Of a DNA stretch of 64,000 nucleotides, positions 26,312 through 33,819 are shown one piece after another. The stretch's first letter is position 1. Each line of letters begins with the position of its first letter. A model generated the notes under the pieces. The model was not told where the DNA came from, did no database searches, and was given only the letters and a program-made list of their open reading frames with translations. Source of the DNA: Sphingopyxis witflariensis (GTDB lineage Bacteria > Pseudomonadota > Alphaproteobacteria > Sphingomonadales > Sphingomonadaceae). A program made the translations under genes and the position numbers. Location of the stretch: positions 372,001 through 436,000 of the forward strand of contig NZ_NISJ01000002.1 in the NCBI RefSeq assembly GCF_002205635.1. Reading direction: 5' to 3'.

Positions 26312-26351
26312 AGGCCGCCTGTCCCAGCGCGGGGCAGGCGGCCTTATTTTT
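26312..26351 (+). terminator. Rho-independent terminator of the catabolic operon
   Basis: AGGCCGCCTGTCCC pairs with the complementary GGGGCAGGCGGCCT (one G-U pair) around a 5-base loop, and TTATTTTTG follows. It lies 23 bp after the FadB-like stop, so the long rightward operon ends here. Confidence 0.85.
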
Positions 26352-26397
26352 GTCGCATCTCCGTCGATGTTCCGGCTGAAAACTTGCGATTCAGGGT

Positions 26398-26424
26398 TAA
26401 AGTGCTGGCAAGACCTGCCGTTAC
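26398..26424 (+). promoter_or_regulatory. Sigma-28 (FliA)-like promoter outside the flagellar locus
   Basis: TAAAGTGC at 26398-26405, 11 bp, then GCCGTTAC at 26417-26424. The enteric FliA consensus is TAAAGTTT-N11-GCCGATAA. The GCCGTTAC element and the N11 spacer are identical to those before both flagellin genes (52453-52479 and 53563-53589). Transcription would start at about 26431, almost on the ATG of a small secreted ORF. Confidence 0.6.
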
Positions 26425-26432
26425 GGCAGAGC

Positions 26433-26660
26433 ATGTTGCGCATGTCGTTCTTCGCCGTCCTCCTGCTCACCGGCGGTGTGCCGGTGGCCGCTCCAGTGGC
26501 AGCGCCGCAAGCGACGGCGGCCGGGGTCGCGCGGGCCCGCATCCTGTCACCCGCCGAAGTGCGGAGGATCGACGGGCGACTGGAAGTACGGACGGCTACG
26601 CCGACCGAGTTGCACCGAACCGCGCGACGCGATGGCGGTGTGACCGCGGATTTTTACTAG
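26433..26660 (+). CDS. Small secreted hypothetical protein
   Basis: A 75-residue ORF with a plausible Sec signal peptide (MLRMSFFAVLLLTGGVPVAA) and a short basic mature part containing ILSPAEVRRIDGRLEV and RTATPTELHRTARRD. Starts at 26433 or 26442 (MSFF) are both possible. No ribosome site is visible, and the sigma-28-like promoter predicts a nearly leaderless mRNA. It sits alone between a terminator and an intergenic repeat. I do not recognise it. It could be a flagellum-coupled envelope peptide, or a chance ORF. Confidence 0.45.
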   Translation: MLRMSFFAVLLLTGGVPVAAPVAAPQATAAGVARARILSPAEVRRIDGRLEVRTATPTELHRTARRDGGVTADFY

Positions 26661-26671
26661 CGCTTCTTAAC

Positions 26672-26753
26672 CCGTTCGCATCGAGCGAAGTCGAGATGCC
26701 CCTCGACCCGGCTTTACCCCGAGAGGTGTCTCGACTTCGCTCGACACGAACGG
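26672..26753. repeat. Intergenic inverted repeat, family C
   Basis: CCGTTCGCATCGAGCGAAGT ... ACTTCGCTCGACACGAACGG: long arms with a small mismatch and a variable centre. It lies between the small ORF and the convergent mmsB gene and may serve as a two-way terminator. It is the only copy in the window. Confidence 0.7.
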
Positions 26754-26767
26754 AATGATAGGCTTCG

Positions 26768-27643
26768 TCAGCCCTGAAGCGCCTTGATGATCGCCGAAAA
26801 GTCGCGGCCATCCTTGTCCGCCTCGACGAACGCCTCGTAGAGTTCGCGCGCTTTCGTCCCCATCGGGACATCGGCGTCGACGCTCGCGGCGGCTTCCATC
26901 GCGAGGCGCAGATCCTTGAGCATCAGCGCCGCAGCGAAACCGCCCTTATAATCATTGTCGGCAGGCGTGGTCGGGCCGACGCCGGGGAGCGGTGCGTAAC
27001 TGGTCAACGACCAGCACTGCCCCGACGACACGCTGGCGATGTCGAAGAATTTCTGCGGATCGAGCCCGAGCTTTTGCGCGAGCGCGAGCGTTTCGCACGT
27101 CGCAACCATCGACGCGCCGAGCAGCATATTGTTGCAGATCTTCGCGCCCTGCCCCGCACCGGCGTCGCCAGCATGGATCACCGCCTTGCCCATTTTAGCA
27201 AGGATAGATTCGGCGCGCGCAAAACCCTCGTCGGTGCCGCCGACCATGAAGGTCAGCGTACCCGCGTTGGCGGCGGCGATACCGCCCGAGACCGGCGCAT
27301 CAACCGCAACGAGGCCCTTCGCCGTTGCGGCTTCGATATTCGAGCGCGCGGTTGCGACGTCGATCGTCGAGCAATCAAGGAGCAAGGTGCCGGGTGCGGC
27401 GTTGGGGAAGACATCGGCTTCATAGACCGACGCAACATGCTTGCCCGCGGGGAGCATCGTCACCACGGCTTCGGCGCCGGTGACGGCTTCGGCTGCTGAG
27501 GCAGCGCGGACGCAGCCCGCCTCGACCGCGCGTGCGAGCGCGTCTTCGCTAAGGTCGAAAGCACGGACTTCGTGCCCGGCCTTCGCGAGGTTAGCGGCCA
27601 TGCCGCCGCCCATATTGCCAAGTCCGATGAATGCGATTTTCAT
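26768..27643 (-). CDS. mmsB: 3-hydroxyisobutyrate dehydrogenase
   Basis: The 291-residue NAD-dependent enzyme oxidises 3-hydroxyisobutyrate to methylmalonate semialdehyde in valine degradation. The Rossmann motif GLGNMGGGMAAN is at 7-18, the substrate motif DAPVSGG near 119-125, the catalytic Lys in GAGQGAKICNNML near 170, and the C-terminal KDLRLAMEAA. Length is typical (about 295). It is the last gene of the leftward valine cluster, after the enoyl-CoA hydratase gene, with two CCCTCCC hairpins between them. Its product is the substrate of the MmsA encoded at the other end of the cluster. Confidence 0.95.
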   Translation of the reverse strand: MKIAFIGLGNMGGGMAANLAKAGHEVRAFDLSEDALARAVEAGCVRAASAAEAVTGAEAVVTMLPAGKHVASVYEADVFPNAAPGTLLLDCSTIDVATARSNIEAATAKGLVAVDAPVSGGIAAANAGTLTFMVGGTDEGFARAESILAKMGKAVIHAGDAGAGQGAKICNNMLLGASMVATCETLALAQKLGLDPQKFFDIASVSSGQCWSLTSYAPLPGVGPTTPADNDYKGGFAAALMLKDLRLAMEAAASVDADVPMGTKARELYEAFVEADKDGRDFSAIIKALQG

Positions 27644-27650
27644 ATATTCT

Positions 27651-27672
27651 CCCCTCCCGCTTGCGGGAGGGG
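27651..27672. repeat. CCCTCCC hairpin, family B
   Basis: A perfect CCCCTCCCGC-TT-GCGGGAGGGG hairpin just before the mmsB start codon. Together with the copy at 27732-27753 it brackets a 60-bp centre in the gap between the hydratase gene and mmsB. Confidence 0.75.
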
Positions 27673-27731
27673 CCGGGGGAGGGCCTGTCCCGATAATGGA
27701 TATTGGGTGAGGACGACACGCCCTCCCCTAA

Positions 27732-27753
27732 CCCCTCCCGCAAGCGGGAGGGG
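27732..27753. repeat. CCCTCCC hairpin, family B (AA loop)
   Basis: CCCCTCCCGC-AA-GCGGGAGGGG lies 9 bp past the stop of the enoyl-CoA hydratase gene. It is the same stem as the other copies in opposite loop orientation, so this pair looks like an inverted arrangement of one element. Confidence 0.75.
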
Positions 27754-27761
27754 GACTGGGC

Positions 27762-28544
27762 TTATCGACCCTTCCACACGCCCTCGCGTTTCTCGATGAA
27801 GGCAGCCATGCCCTCGGCCTTATCCTCGGTTGCGGCGAGGATCTGGAACAGGCGGCGTTCGTAGACCAGCCCCTGATCGAGCGTGGTTTCGAACGCGGCG
27901 TTGACCATATCCTTGTTCACCATCGCGGCCATCGGCGGCATGGCGGCGATTGCGGTCGCGGTCTTGAGCGCTTCGTCGAGCAGGCTTTCATGCGCGACGA
28001 CGCGCGCGACGAGGCCCGAGCGTTCGGCTTCCGCACCGTCCATCATCCGGCCGGTCAGGCACATTTCCATCGCCTTCGCCTTGCCGATCGCGCGCGTCAG
28101 CCGCTGCGACCCGCCCATACCCGGGGCGACACCGAGCTTGATTTCAGGTTGGCCGAATTTCGCCTTGTCCGACGCGATGATGAAGTCGGCCATCATGGCA
28201 AGTTCACAACCGCCGCCCAATGCGAAGCCGTTGACCGCCGCGATCCACGGCTTGCGGACCTTCTTCACGAAATCGCTCGTCCATTTGGAGAAGAAATCTT
28301 CGAGGTAGAAATCGGAGGCGGGCTTGTCGGCCATTTCCTTGATGTCGGCGCCCGCAGCAAAGGCCTTGTCGCCCGAGCCGGTGAGGACGGCGCAGCGCTG
28401 GCCGGGATCGGCCTCGAAGGCAGCGAAGGCGGCGATCAGATCGTCGAGCACTTTGGAATTGAGCGCATTGAGCGCCTGCGGGCGGTTGAGCGTCACCAGC
28501 GTGACGGCGCCGCGCGTTTCGACGAGGAGGGTTTCGTAGGTCAT
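27762..28544 (-). CDS. Enoyl-CoA hydratase (short-chain, crotonase family)
   Basis: This 260-residue protein hydrates 2-enoyl-CoA; in this cluster that would be methacrylyl-CoA to 3-hydroxyisobutyryl-CoA. The oxyanion and catalytic segments are [11 protein letters not shown] near 61-71, [20 protein letters not shown] near 103-122 (first catalytic Glu) and [18 protein letters not shown] near 128-145 (second Glu). Length and motifs match mitochondrial ECHS1-type enzymes. It lies between the hydrolase gene and mmsB. Both flanking gaps contain dispersed repeats, so the transcript may be processed. Confidence 0.94.
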   Translation of the reverse strand: MTYETLLVETRGAVTLVTLNRPQALNALNSKVLDDLIAAFAAFEADPGQRCAVLTGSGDKAFAAGADIKEMADKPASDFYLEDFFSKWTSDFVKKVRKPWIAAVNGFALGGGCELAMMADFIIASDKAKFGQPEIKLGVAPGMGGSQRLTRAIGKAKAMEMCLTGRMMDGAEAERSGLVARVVAHESLLDEALKTATAIAAMPPMAAMVNKDMVNAAFETTLDQGLVYERRLFQILAATEDKAEGMAAFIEKREGVWKGR

Positions 28545-28563
28545 TCGGCAATCTCCAAATTTT

Positions 28564-28628
28564 CGTCATGCCGCACTTGATCCGGCATCCATGACCGCAT
28601 GGCCCCCGGATCAAGTCCGGGGTGACGA
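28564..28628. repeat. Intergenic hairpin repeat, family A copy 3
   Basis: CGTCATGCCGCACTTGATCC ... CCGGATCAAGTCCGGGGTGA fills the 100-bp gap between the hydrolase and hydratase genes, inside what appears to be one operon. Confidence 0.85.
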
Positions 28629-28644
28629 CGGGTGGGTGACTTGA

Positions 28645-29691
28645 TCAGCTGAGCGGCGCCCATTTCTCGTTTTCGGGGAGCGGCGCGAAGATTGCGTCGA
28701 TCCAGTCGTCGGTGACGGCCTCCGGCGTCGGCGGATCCCATTTGGGACTATTGTCCTTGTCGATGATCAGCGCACGGACACCCTCGATGAAGTCGTGCAT
28801 TTGGACGACACGGGCGCCGATCGCATATTCCTGTGTCATCTGGGCAGCGAAGTCATGCATTGCCCCGCCTTCCTTGAGCTGGCGCAGCGCGACCTTGCAG
28901 GTTTGCGGACTTTTGCTGTGCAGCGCGGCGAGTTCCTTCGCGGCCCATTCGCCGCCGTCGGCTTCGAGCGCGGCGAGAATATCCTCATAGGTGTCGCTCG
29001 CGAACAGCCGGTTGATCTTGTCGAGATGCTGGGTGATCGCCGCAGGCGGCGCGGTCACCGACAACTCGCCCAAAATTCCGCCGATGCGGTCTGGGTGCGC
29101 CGCGATCCGCTCCTTCGCCTCGGCAAGTTTTTCGGACGGCAGATAATGCGTCGCGAGGCCGAGCGCCAAACATTCAGCGCCGTCGAGCCGCGCACCGGTG
29201 AGCGCGAGGAACACCCCGACGCGGCCTTCGAGCCGCGGCAGATACCAGCCGCCGCCGACGTCGGGGAACAGGCCGATCCCGGTTTCGGGCATCGCGAAGC
29301 GCGTATGCTCGGTCGCGACGCGATATTTGGCGGGCTGCGAAATCCCGACCCCGCCGCCCATGGTGATGCCGTCCATGAAGGCGACAACGGGCTTGGCGTA
29401 GGTGAAGAGCAGATGGTTGAGGCGATATTCGGTGTGGAAGAAGGCGCGTGCCTCCACCCCGTCCTTCGCGCCGCTTTCCGCGAGCATGCGGATGTCGCCG
29501 CCGGCGCAAAAACCGCGGCCTTCGCTATGATCGATGATGACGGCCTCGACCGCATCATCGTCCCGCCACGTCACGAGCGCAGCGATCATCGCCTCGCACA
29601 TGCCGAGGTTGAGCGCGTGGATCGCCTTCGGGCGGTTGAGCGAAATGCGACCCACACGTCCATCGGTCGAGATCAAGACATCTTCGGTCAT
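28645..29691 (-). CDS. 3-hydroxyisobutyryl-CoA hydrolase
   Basis: A 348-residue crotonase-fold thioesterase that removes CoA from 3-hydroxyisobutyryl-CoA in valine degradation. Diagnostic segments are GRGFCAGGDIRML near 58-70, DGITMGGGVGISQPAKYRV near 107-125 and MPETGIGLFPDVGGGWYLPR near 134-153. The longer C-terminal region, compared with 260-residue hydratases, matches HIBCH. The start ATG overlaps the isobutyryl-CoA dehydrogenase stop (ATGA). The much longer open frame running upstream to 31044 lies inside that dehydrogenase gene and is not real. Confidence 0.95.
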   Translation of the reverse strand: MTEDVLISTDGRVGRISLNRPKAIHALNLGMCEAMIAALVTWRDDDAVEAVIIDHSEGRGFCAGGDIRMLAESGAKDGVEARAFFHTEYRLNHLLFTYAKPVVAFMDGITMGGGVGISQPAKYRVATEHTRFAMPETGIGLFPDVGGGWYLPRLEGRVGVFLALTGARLDGAECLALGLATHYLPSEKLAEAKERIAAHPDRIGGILGELSVTAPPAAITQHLDKINRLFASDTYEDILAALEADGGEWAAKELAALHSKSPQTCKVALRQLKEGGAMHDFAAQMTQEYAIGARVVQMHDFIEGVRALIIDKDNSPKWDPPTPEAVTDDWIDAIFAPLPENEKWAPLS

Positions 29692-30833
29692 TGGCGCAAC
29701 AAGTCCCTTCCGACGATCATTCGCATCACCTGGTTGGTGCCCTCGAGGATCGAATGAACGCGCAGGTCGCGCCAGAAACGCTCGATCGGATAATCCTTCA
29801 AATAGCCGTAGCCGCCGAACAGCTGGAGCGCGTCGTTGACGATCTTGCTGCCATTGTCGGTCGCGAGCCGCTTTGCCATCGCCGAGAAGCGCGACTTGTC
29901 GGGCGCGTTCGCGGTGACCTTTGCTGCGGCCATGTAGAGCAGCGCCCGCGCGGCTTCGAGGTCGGTCGCCATGTCGGCAAGCATGAACTGGGTGTTCTGG
30001 AAATCGGCGATCGGTTGGCCGAACTGCTGGCGGTCCCTGGTGTAGGCGACCGCTTCGTCGAGGCAGCGCTGCGCACCGCCGAGCGAGCAGGCGCCGATGT
30101 TGAGGCGGCCACCGTCGAGCCCCGCCATCGCGAAGCGGAAGCCGTCGCCCTCGACGCCCACGCGATTCTCGACCGGCACCTTCACATTGTCGAACATCAC
30201 CTGCGCGGTAGGCGAGGCGTTCCAGCCGAGTTTGCGCTCCTTGGCGCCAAAGCTGACTCCGGGCATGTCCTTGTCGATGACGAGGCAGCTGATGCCCTTT
30301 GCCCCGGGGCCACCAGTGCGAACCATCGTGACATAGATGTCGTTGACCCCGGCGCCCGAAATGAACTGCTTGGTGCCGTTGACGACATAATGGTCGCCTT
30401 CGAGTTTCGCGCTGGTCTTGAGCGCCGCCGCGTCCGACCCGCTGCCCGGTTCGGTCAGGCAATAGCTGGCGATCTTGTCCATCGTGACGAGGCTGGGCAG
30501 GAATTTCGCCTTCACCTCGGCATTGCCGAAAGTGTCGATCATCCAGCTCGACATATTGTGGATCGAGATAAAGGCGCTCGTCGCGGGGCAGCCATAGGAC
30601 ATCGCCTCCATGATCAGCGCGGCTTCGAGCCGGCCGAGGCCGATGCCACCCGATTCCTCGCTGACATAGATTGCCGCGAAACCGAGTTCGGCCGCCGCCT
30701 TGATCGTCTCGCGCGGGAAAATCTGTTTCTCGTCCCATTCGGCGGCGTGCGGGGTGATCGCATCGGCGGTGAATTTGCGCGCCATATCCTGGATCGCGAG
30801 CTGGTCTTCGGTAAGCTGGAACTGATCGGTCAT
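29688..30833 (-). CDS. Isobutyryl-CoA dehydrogenase-like acyl-CoA dehydrogenase
   Basis: 381 residues from ATG 30833, which overlaps the RidA-like gene stop. It is an FAD-dependent acyl-CoA dehydrogenase with FAAIYVSEESGGIGLGRLEA, CLTEPGSGSDAAALKTSAK, YVVNGTKQFISGAG, KDRQQFGQ-type helix (TRDRQQFGQPIADFQNTQF) and the catalytic Glu near 364 in ILEGTNQVMRM. Sequence and position between HIBYL-CoA hydrolase and mmsA genes point to isobutyryl-CoA to methacrylyl-CoA oxidation, the ACAD8-type step of valine breakdown. Exact substrate preference is inferred. Confidence 0.93.
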   Translation of the reverse strand: MTDQFQLTEDQLAIQDMARKFTADAITPHAAEWDEKQIFPRETIKAAAELGFAAIYVSEESGGIGLGRLEAALIMEAMSYGCPATSAFISIHNMSSWMIDTFGNAEVKAKFLPSLVTMDKIASYCLTEPGSGSDAAALKTSAKLEGDHYVVNGTKQFISGAGVNDIYVTMVRTGGPGAKGISCLVIDKDMPGVSFGAKERKLGWNASPTAQVMFDNVKVPVENRVGVEGDGFRFAMAGLDGGRLNIGACSLGGAQRCLDEAVAYTRDRQQFGQPIADFQNTQFMLADMATDLEAARALLYMAAAKVTANAPDKSRFSAMAKRLATDNGSKIVNDALQLFGGYGYLKDYPIERFWRDLRVHSILEGTNQVMRMIVGRDLLRQ

Positions 30834-31246
30834 GCTGTCTTCTCGATAAGGGCTTCGGCTTCGATTTCGATTTTCCACTCGGGCCGCAGCAGCGCGGACA
30901 CGACGACCATCGTCGCGGCGGGGCGAATGTCGCCGAACATCGCGCCATGGGCGCGGCCGACGAGGTCGGCGTCGGCGGGGTCGGTGATGAACATGCGGGT
31001 GCGGACGACGTCGGCGGGGCTGCCGCCGAGCGCGGCGAGCGCATCGGCGATGATCGTCAGGCAGCGCGCCGCCTGCACCCCGGCATCGCCGGGGGTCGAC
31101 GATCCGTCGGGCTCGATCGGCGCGGTGCCAGCGACCGAAATACGGTCCCCGATCCGCACCGCCCGGCTATAACCGTAAAGCGGCTCATAGGGCGATGCGG
31201 AGGCAAGGGTCTGGCGGCCAACAAGGGCCGCCGGATTATCAGCCAC
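30830..31246 (-). CDS. RidA family protein
   Basis: A RidA/YjgF/Rid-fold protein of 138 residues from GTG 31246, or 149 from ATG 31279. Homologues begin close to RQTLASASPYEPLYGYSRAV, which the GTG start retains and which reduces the overlap with the upstream inhibitor gene to 8 bp. Core segments are VAGTAPIEPDG, AARCLTIIADALAALGGSPA and VVRTRMFITDPADADLVGRA. RidA proteins remove reactive enamine/imine intermediates, but this subgroup's function is unknown. Its ATGA overlap with the dehydrogenase gene makes it part of the valine operon. Confidence 0.85.
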   Translation of the reverse strand: MADNPAALVGRQTLASASPYEPLYGYSRAVRIGDRISVAGTAPIEPDGSSTPGDAGVQAARCLTIIADALAALGGSPADVVRTRMFITDPADADLVGRAHGAMFGDIRPAATMVVVSALLRPEWKIEIEAEALIEKTA

Positions 31247-31544
31247 AGGTGATCTGCGTAATCTTGTAAGCATCGTCATACATGACGTTCAGCCGGTCGA
31301 TGCGATAGTCCATCGTCATCGCAGAACGCGGCGGGCCCCAACGCAAGGTGCGCGCGCCGGCTTCCTTGAGCAGCGTGCCGCCGAGCACAGGGGTCACGGT
31401 CTGACCGACATAGGATTGGACGGCATCGGCCTTGCACGCCATTTCGGCGGGCGGGGTCGCGGGGCCGGCTCCGGCGTCCGAACCGGTGCTTGCACAGGCG
31501 GCCAGCGGCAGCAGCGCAGCGGCGGCGATCCAGCGAATATCCAT
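31239..31544 (-). CDS. I78-family peptidase inhibitor-like lipoprotein
   Basis: 101 residues from ATG 31544 with AGAGGAG upstream. The signal peptide ends in lipobox LAAC (Cys near 18). The mature part matches the I78 inhibitor family: QSYVGQTVTPVLGGTLLKEA followed by RTLRWGPPRSAMTMDYRIDR and YKITQITCG. Related proteins inhibit serine peptidases such as elastase. It would sit on the periplasmic face of a membrane. Its presence inside a valine operon is odd and may only reflect packing. Confidence 0.87.
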   Translation of the reverse strand: MDIRWIAAAALLPLAACASTGSDAGAGPATPPAEMACKADAVQSYVGQTVTPVLGGTLLKEAGARTLRWGPPRSAMTMDYRIDRLNVMYDDAYKITQITCG

Positions 31545-31572
31545 ATCTATCTCCTCTTTCGACTCTTGCCTG

Positions 31573-32109
31573 TCACGCGGCACAGCGTGTGTAGCGCATC
31601 AGACCAGAAGCGCCCTCGCCATAATCGCGGCGGATCAGCGTTTTGCCGTCACCGCGCACGTCGAGCAGCATCTGCTGGTCCCATTCCATCCCTTCGCCGC
31701 TGAATTTATAGTCGGCGACGATCCGGTTCGCGGCGTGTTCGCGCACCCGGACCAGCTCGCCGTGCGATTCATAGAAGCGCAAATTGGTCGCGTCGATGGT
31801 CAGCAACCCCTTGGCATCACCCTTGGTAGAAGTGCAGTCGGCGGCAACGAGCCCCCAGCGCCCGCGGATCGTCGCGGGGATCGCCTTGCCACCCGCATCG
31901 CCGGTGGATTCGACCTTTTTCAGCGGCGCGTCGACAGGCTCAGGCTCGTCCGCCTGAGCAACCGTTTCAGGCGCAACAGCCGGTTCAGCAGGCGCAGCCT
32001 CGCGCAGCGGCGTGAGGTTCGCGGAGGCTTCGGGGCCCGACTTCTCGTCCTCGCCACCGCTGCAAGCCGCGAGCATCAGCACCGCCGCCGGGAGCATGAT
32101 ACGGATCAT
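31573..32109 (-). CDS. Lipoprotein of unknown function
   Basis: 178 residues from ATG 32109 with AAGGAGAAAG upstream. Lipobox LAAC (Cys near 16). An Ala/Glu/Pro-rich linker spans about residues 25-75. A compact C-terminal domain holds IPATIRGRWGLVAADCTSTK, DAKGLLTIDATNLRFYESHG and a final MRYTRCAA, with two Cys that could form a disulphide. I recall similar uncharacterised proteins in sphingomonads but no function. It lies between mmsA and the I78-like gene in the same direction. Confidence 0.75.
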   Translation of the reverse strand: MIRIMLPAAVLMLAACSGGEDEKSGPEASANLTPLREAAPAEPAVAPETVAQADEPEPVDAPLKKVESTGDAGGKAIPATIRGRWGLVAADCTSTKGDAKGLLTIDATNLRFYESHGELVRVREHAANRIVADYKFSGEGMEWDQQMLLDVRGDGKTLIRRDYGEGASGLMRYTRCAA

Positions 32110-32227
32110 CGCCTTTCTCCTTCGCAGGAGAAATGCCCGATGTGCGGCACAGGTTTCATTCGCGCCGCGATCGTCAGCGGCCCGAACCGGTAGCAGAGGC
32201 AGGAGCGGCCGCCGCAGCAAGGCGGCG

Positions 32228-33721
32228 TCAGCCCATCGTCGGGATGACGAAGGCGTTGCCGCCGTCGAGCGATCCGTCGGGCCAGCGCTGGGTGATCGTC
32301 TTGACCTTGGTCCAGAATTTCACGCCTTCCATACCGTGCTGGTTGGTGTCACCGAATGCCGAACGCTTCCAGCCGCCGAAGCTGTGGTAGGCGACGGGGA
32401 CCGGGATCGGGACGTTGATCCCGACCATGCCGACATTGACCCGCGCGGCGAATTCGCGCGCGGCATGACCATTGCGCGTGAAGATCGCGACGCCATTGCC
32501 ATATTGATGCTTGCTGGGCAGTTCGAGCGCGGTTTCGAAATCGGCGGCGCGGACGATCTGCAGCACGGGGCCGAAGATTTCTTCCTTATAGCTTTCCATG
32601 TCGGGGGTGACATGGTCGAACAGGGTCGGGCCGACGAAGAAGCCCTTTTCGTGGCCCTGCAAGGTGAAGCCGCGGCCGTCGACGACCAGCTCGGCGCCCT
32701 CATCGGCGCATTTCTGGATCCAGCCTTCGACCTTTTCCTTATGCGCCTGCGTTACCACCGGGCCGTAATGCGCCTCGGCATCGGTCGACACGCCGACGCG
32801 CAGCGCTTCGATCGCGGGGATCAGTTTGGCGCGCAGGCGGTTCGCGGTGTCCTCGCCGACGGGAACGACGACCGGAAGCGCCATGCAGCGTTCGCCCGCC
32901 GAGCCGAAGGCGGCACCGGTGAGGTCATTAACGACCTGATCGAGATCGGCATCAGGCATCACGATACCGTGGTTCTTCGCGCCGCCCATCGCCTGCACCC
33001 GCTTGCCGTTGGCGACGCCGCGATTGTAGACATAATGGGCGATGTCGGACGAGCCGACGAAGCTCACCGCGCCGATATCGGGATGGTCGAGGATCGCGTC
33101 GACCATTTCCTTGTCGCCATGGACGACCTGAAAAATGCCTTCGGGCATTCCCGCTTCGAGGAAGAGTTCGCCAAGGCGCACCGGCACGCTGGGATCGCGC
33201 TCGCTGGGCTTCAGGATGAAGGCATTGCCGACCGCAGTTGCCACGCCGCCCATCCACAGCGGGATCATCGCGGGGAAGTTGAACGGGGTGATGCCGGCGC
33301 CGATGCCGATCGGCTGGCGCATCGAATAGACGTCGATGCCCGGACCCGCGCCCTGCGTATATTCGCCCTTCAGCACATGCGGCATGCCGCAGCAAAATTC
33401 GATGACCTCCAGCCCGCGCTGAATATCGCCCTTTGAATCGGCGATCACCTTGCCATGTTCGGCCGAGAGCATTTCGGCGAGCTCGTTCATATTGGCTTCG
33501 ACGAGGCGCTTATATTCGAACATCACGCGCGCGCGGCGCTGCGGGTTCGTCGCCGCCCATGCGGGCTGCGCCGCCTTCGCCGCCGCGACCGCACGGTCGA
33601 GCAATGCGCGATCGCCGAGCGCGACCTGTGCCTGCACGCCGCCATTATTGGGGTCGAATATGTCGCTGAGACGGCCCTTGCCGCCGGCGCCGCCAACGAT
33701 GTGGTGATCAATCTGTCGCAT
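32228..33721 (-). CDS. mmsA: CoA-acylating methylmalonate-semialdehyde dehydrogenase
   Basis: The 497-residue aldehyde dehydrogenase converts methylmalonate semialdehyde, NAD and CoA to propionyl-CoA, CO2 and NADH. It is the last step of valine catabolism and also serves myo-inositol or beta-alanine routes. ATG 33721 gives the usual start MRQIDHHIVGGAGGKGR. The catalytic Cys lies in GSAGERCMALPVVVP near 279. PFNFPAMIPLWMGGVATAVG near 150 and NVGMVGINVPIPVPVAYHSF near 450 are MmsA-specific. It is the first gene of the leftward cluster and divergent from a LysR gene that probably controls it. A longer reading to 33934 enters the LysR gene. Confidence 0.96.
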   Translation of the reverse strand: MRQIDHHIVGGAGGKGRLSDIFDPNNGGVQAQVALGDRALLDRAVAAAKAAQPAWAATNPQRRARVMFEYKRLVEANMNELAEMLSAEHGKVIADSKGDIQRGLEVIEFCCGMPHVLKGEYTQGAGPGIDVYSMRQPIGIGAGITPFNFPAMIPLWMGGVATAVGNAFILKPSERDPSVPVRLGELFLEAGMPEGIFQVVHGDKEMVDAILDHPDIGAVSFVGSSDIAHYVYNRGVANGKRVQAMGGAKNHGIVMPDADLDQVVNDLTGAAFGSAGERCMALPVVVPVGEDTANRLRAKLIPAIEALRVGVSTDAEAHYGPVVTQAHKEKVEGWIQKCADEGAELVVDGRGFTLQGHEKGFFVGPTLFDHVTPDMESYKEEIFGPVLQIVRAADFETALELPSKHQYGNGVAIFTRNGHAAREFAARVNVGMVGINVPIPVPVAYHSFGGWKRSAFGDTNQHGMEGVKFWTKVKTITQRWPDGSLDGGNAFVIPTMG

Positions 33722-33802
33722 GCGTCGAGTCTCCCGTGAACAATTGCCGCCGGTTGAGACCAAGCCGGGCGTGATTGCAAGGGATAGACTTGCAGGACAT
33801 GG

Positions 33803-33816
33803 CTGCATATTTGCAG
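33803..33816. promoter_or_regulatory. Possible LysR-type operator
   Basis: CTGCATATTTGCAG has perfect 5-bp arms around a 4-bp centre and sits in a run of further TTGCA/TGCA words (33779-33820). The location between divergent mmsA and the LysR gene is the classic place for a LysR binding site. No footprint can be inferred beyond this. Confidence 0.4.
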
Positions 33817-33819
33817 TGC

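Noticed and set aside
29692-31044. N-terminal extension of the HIBYL-CoA hydrolase frame
   Set aside because: The frame stays open through the isobutyryl-CoA dehydrogenase gene only because of GC-rich codon use; the ATG at 29691 overlaps the upstream stop and begins at the family's normal start.
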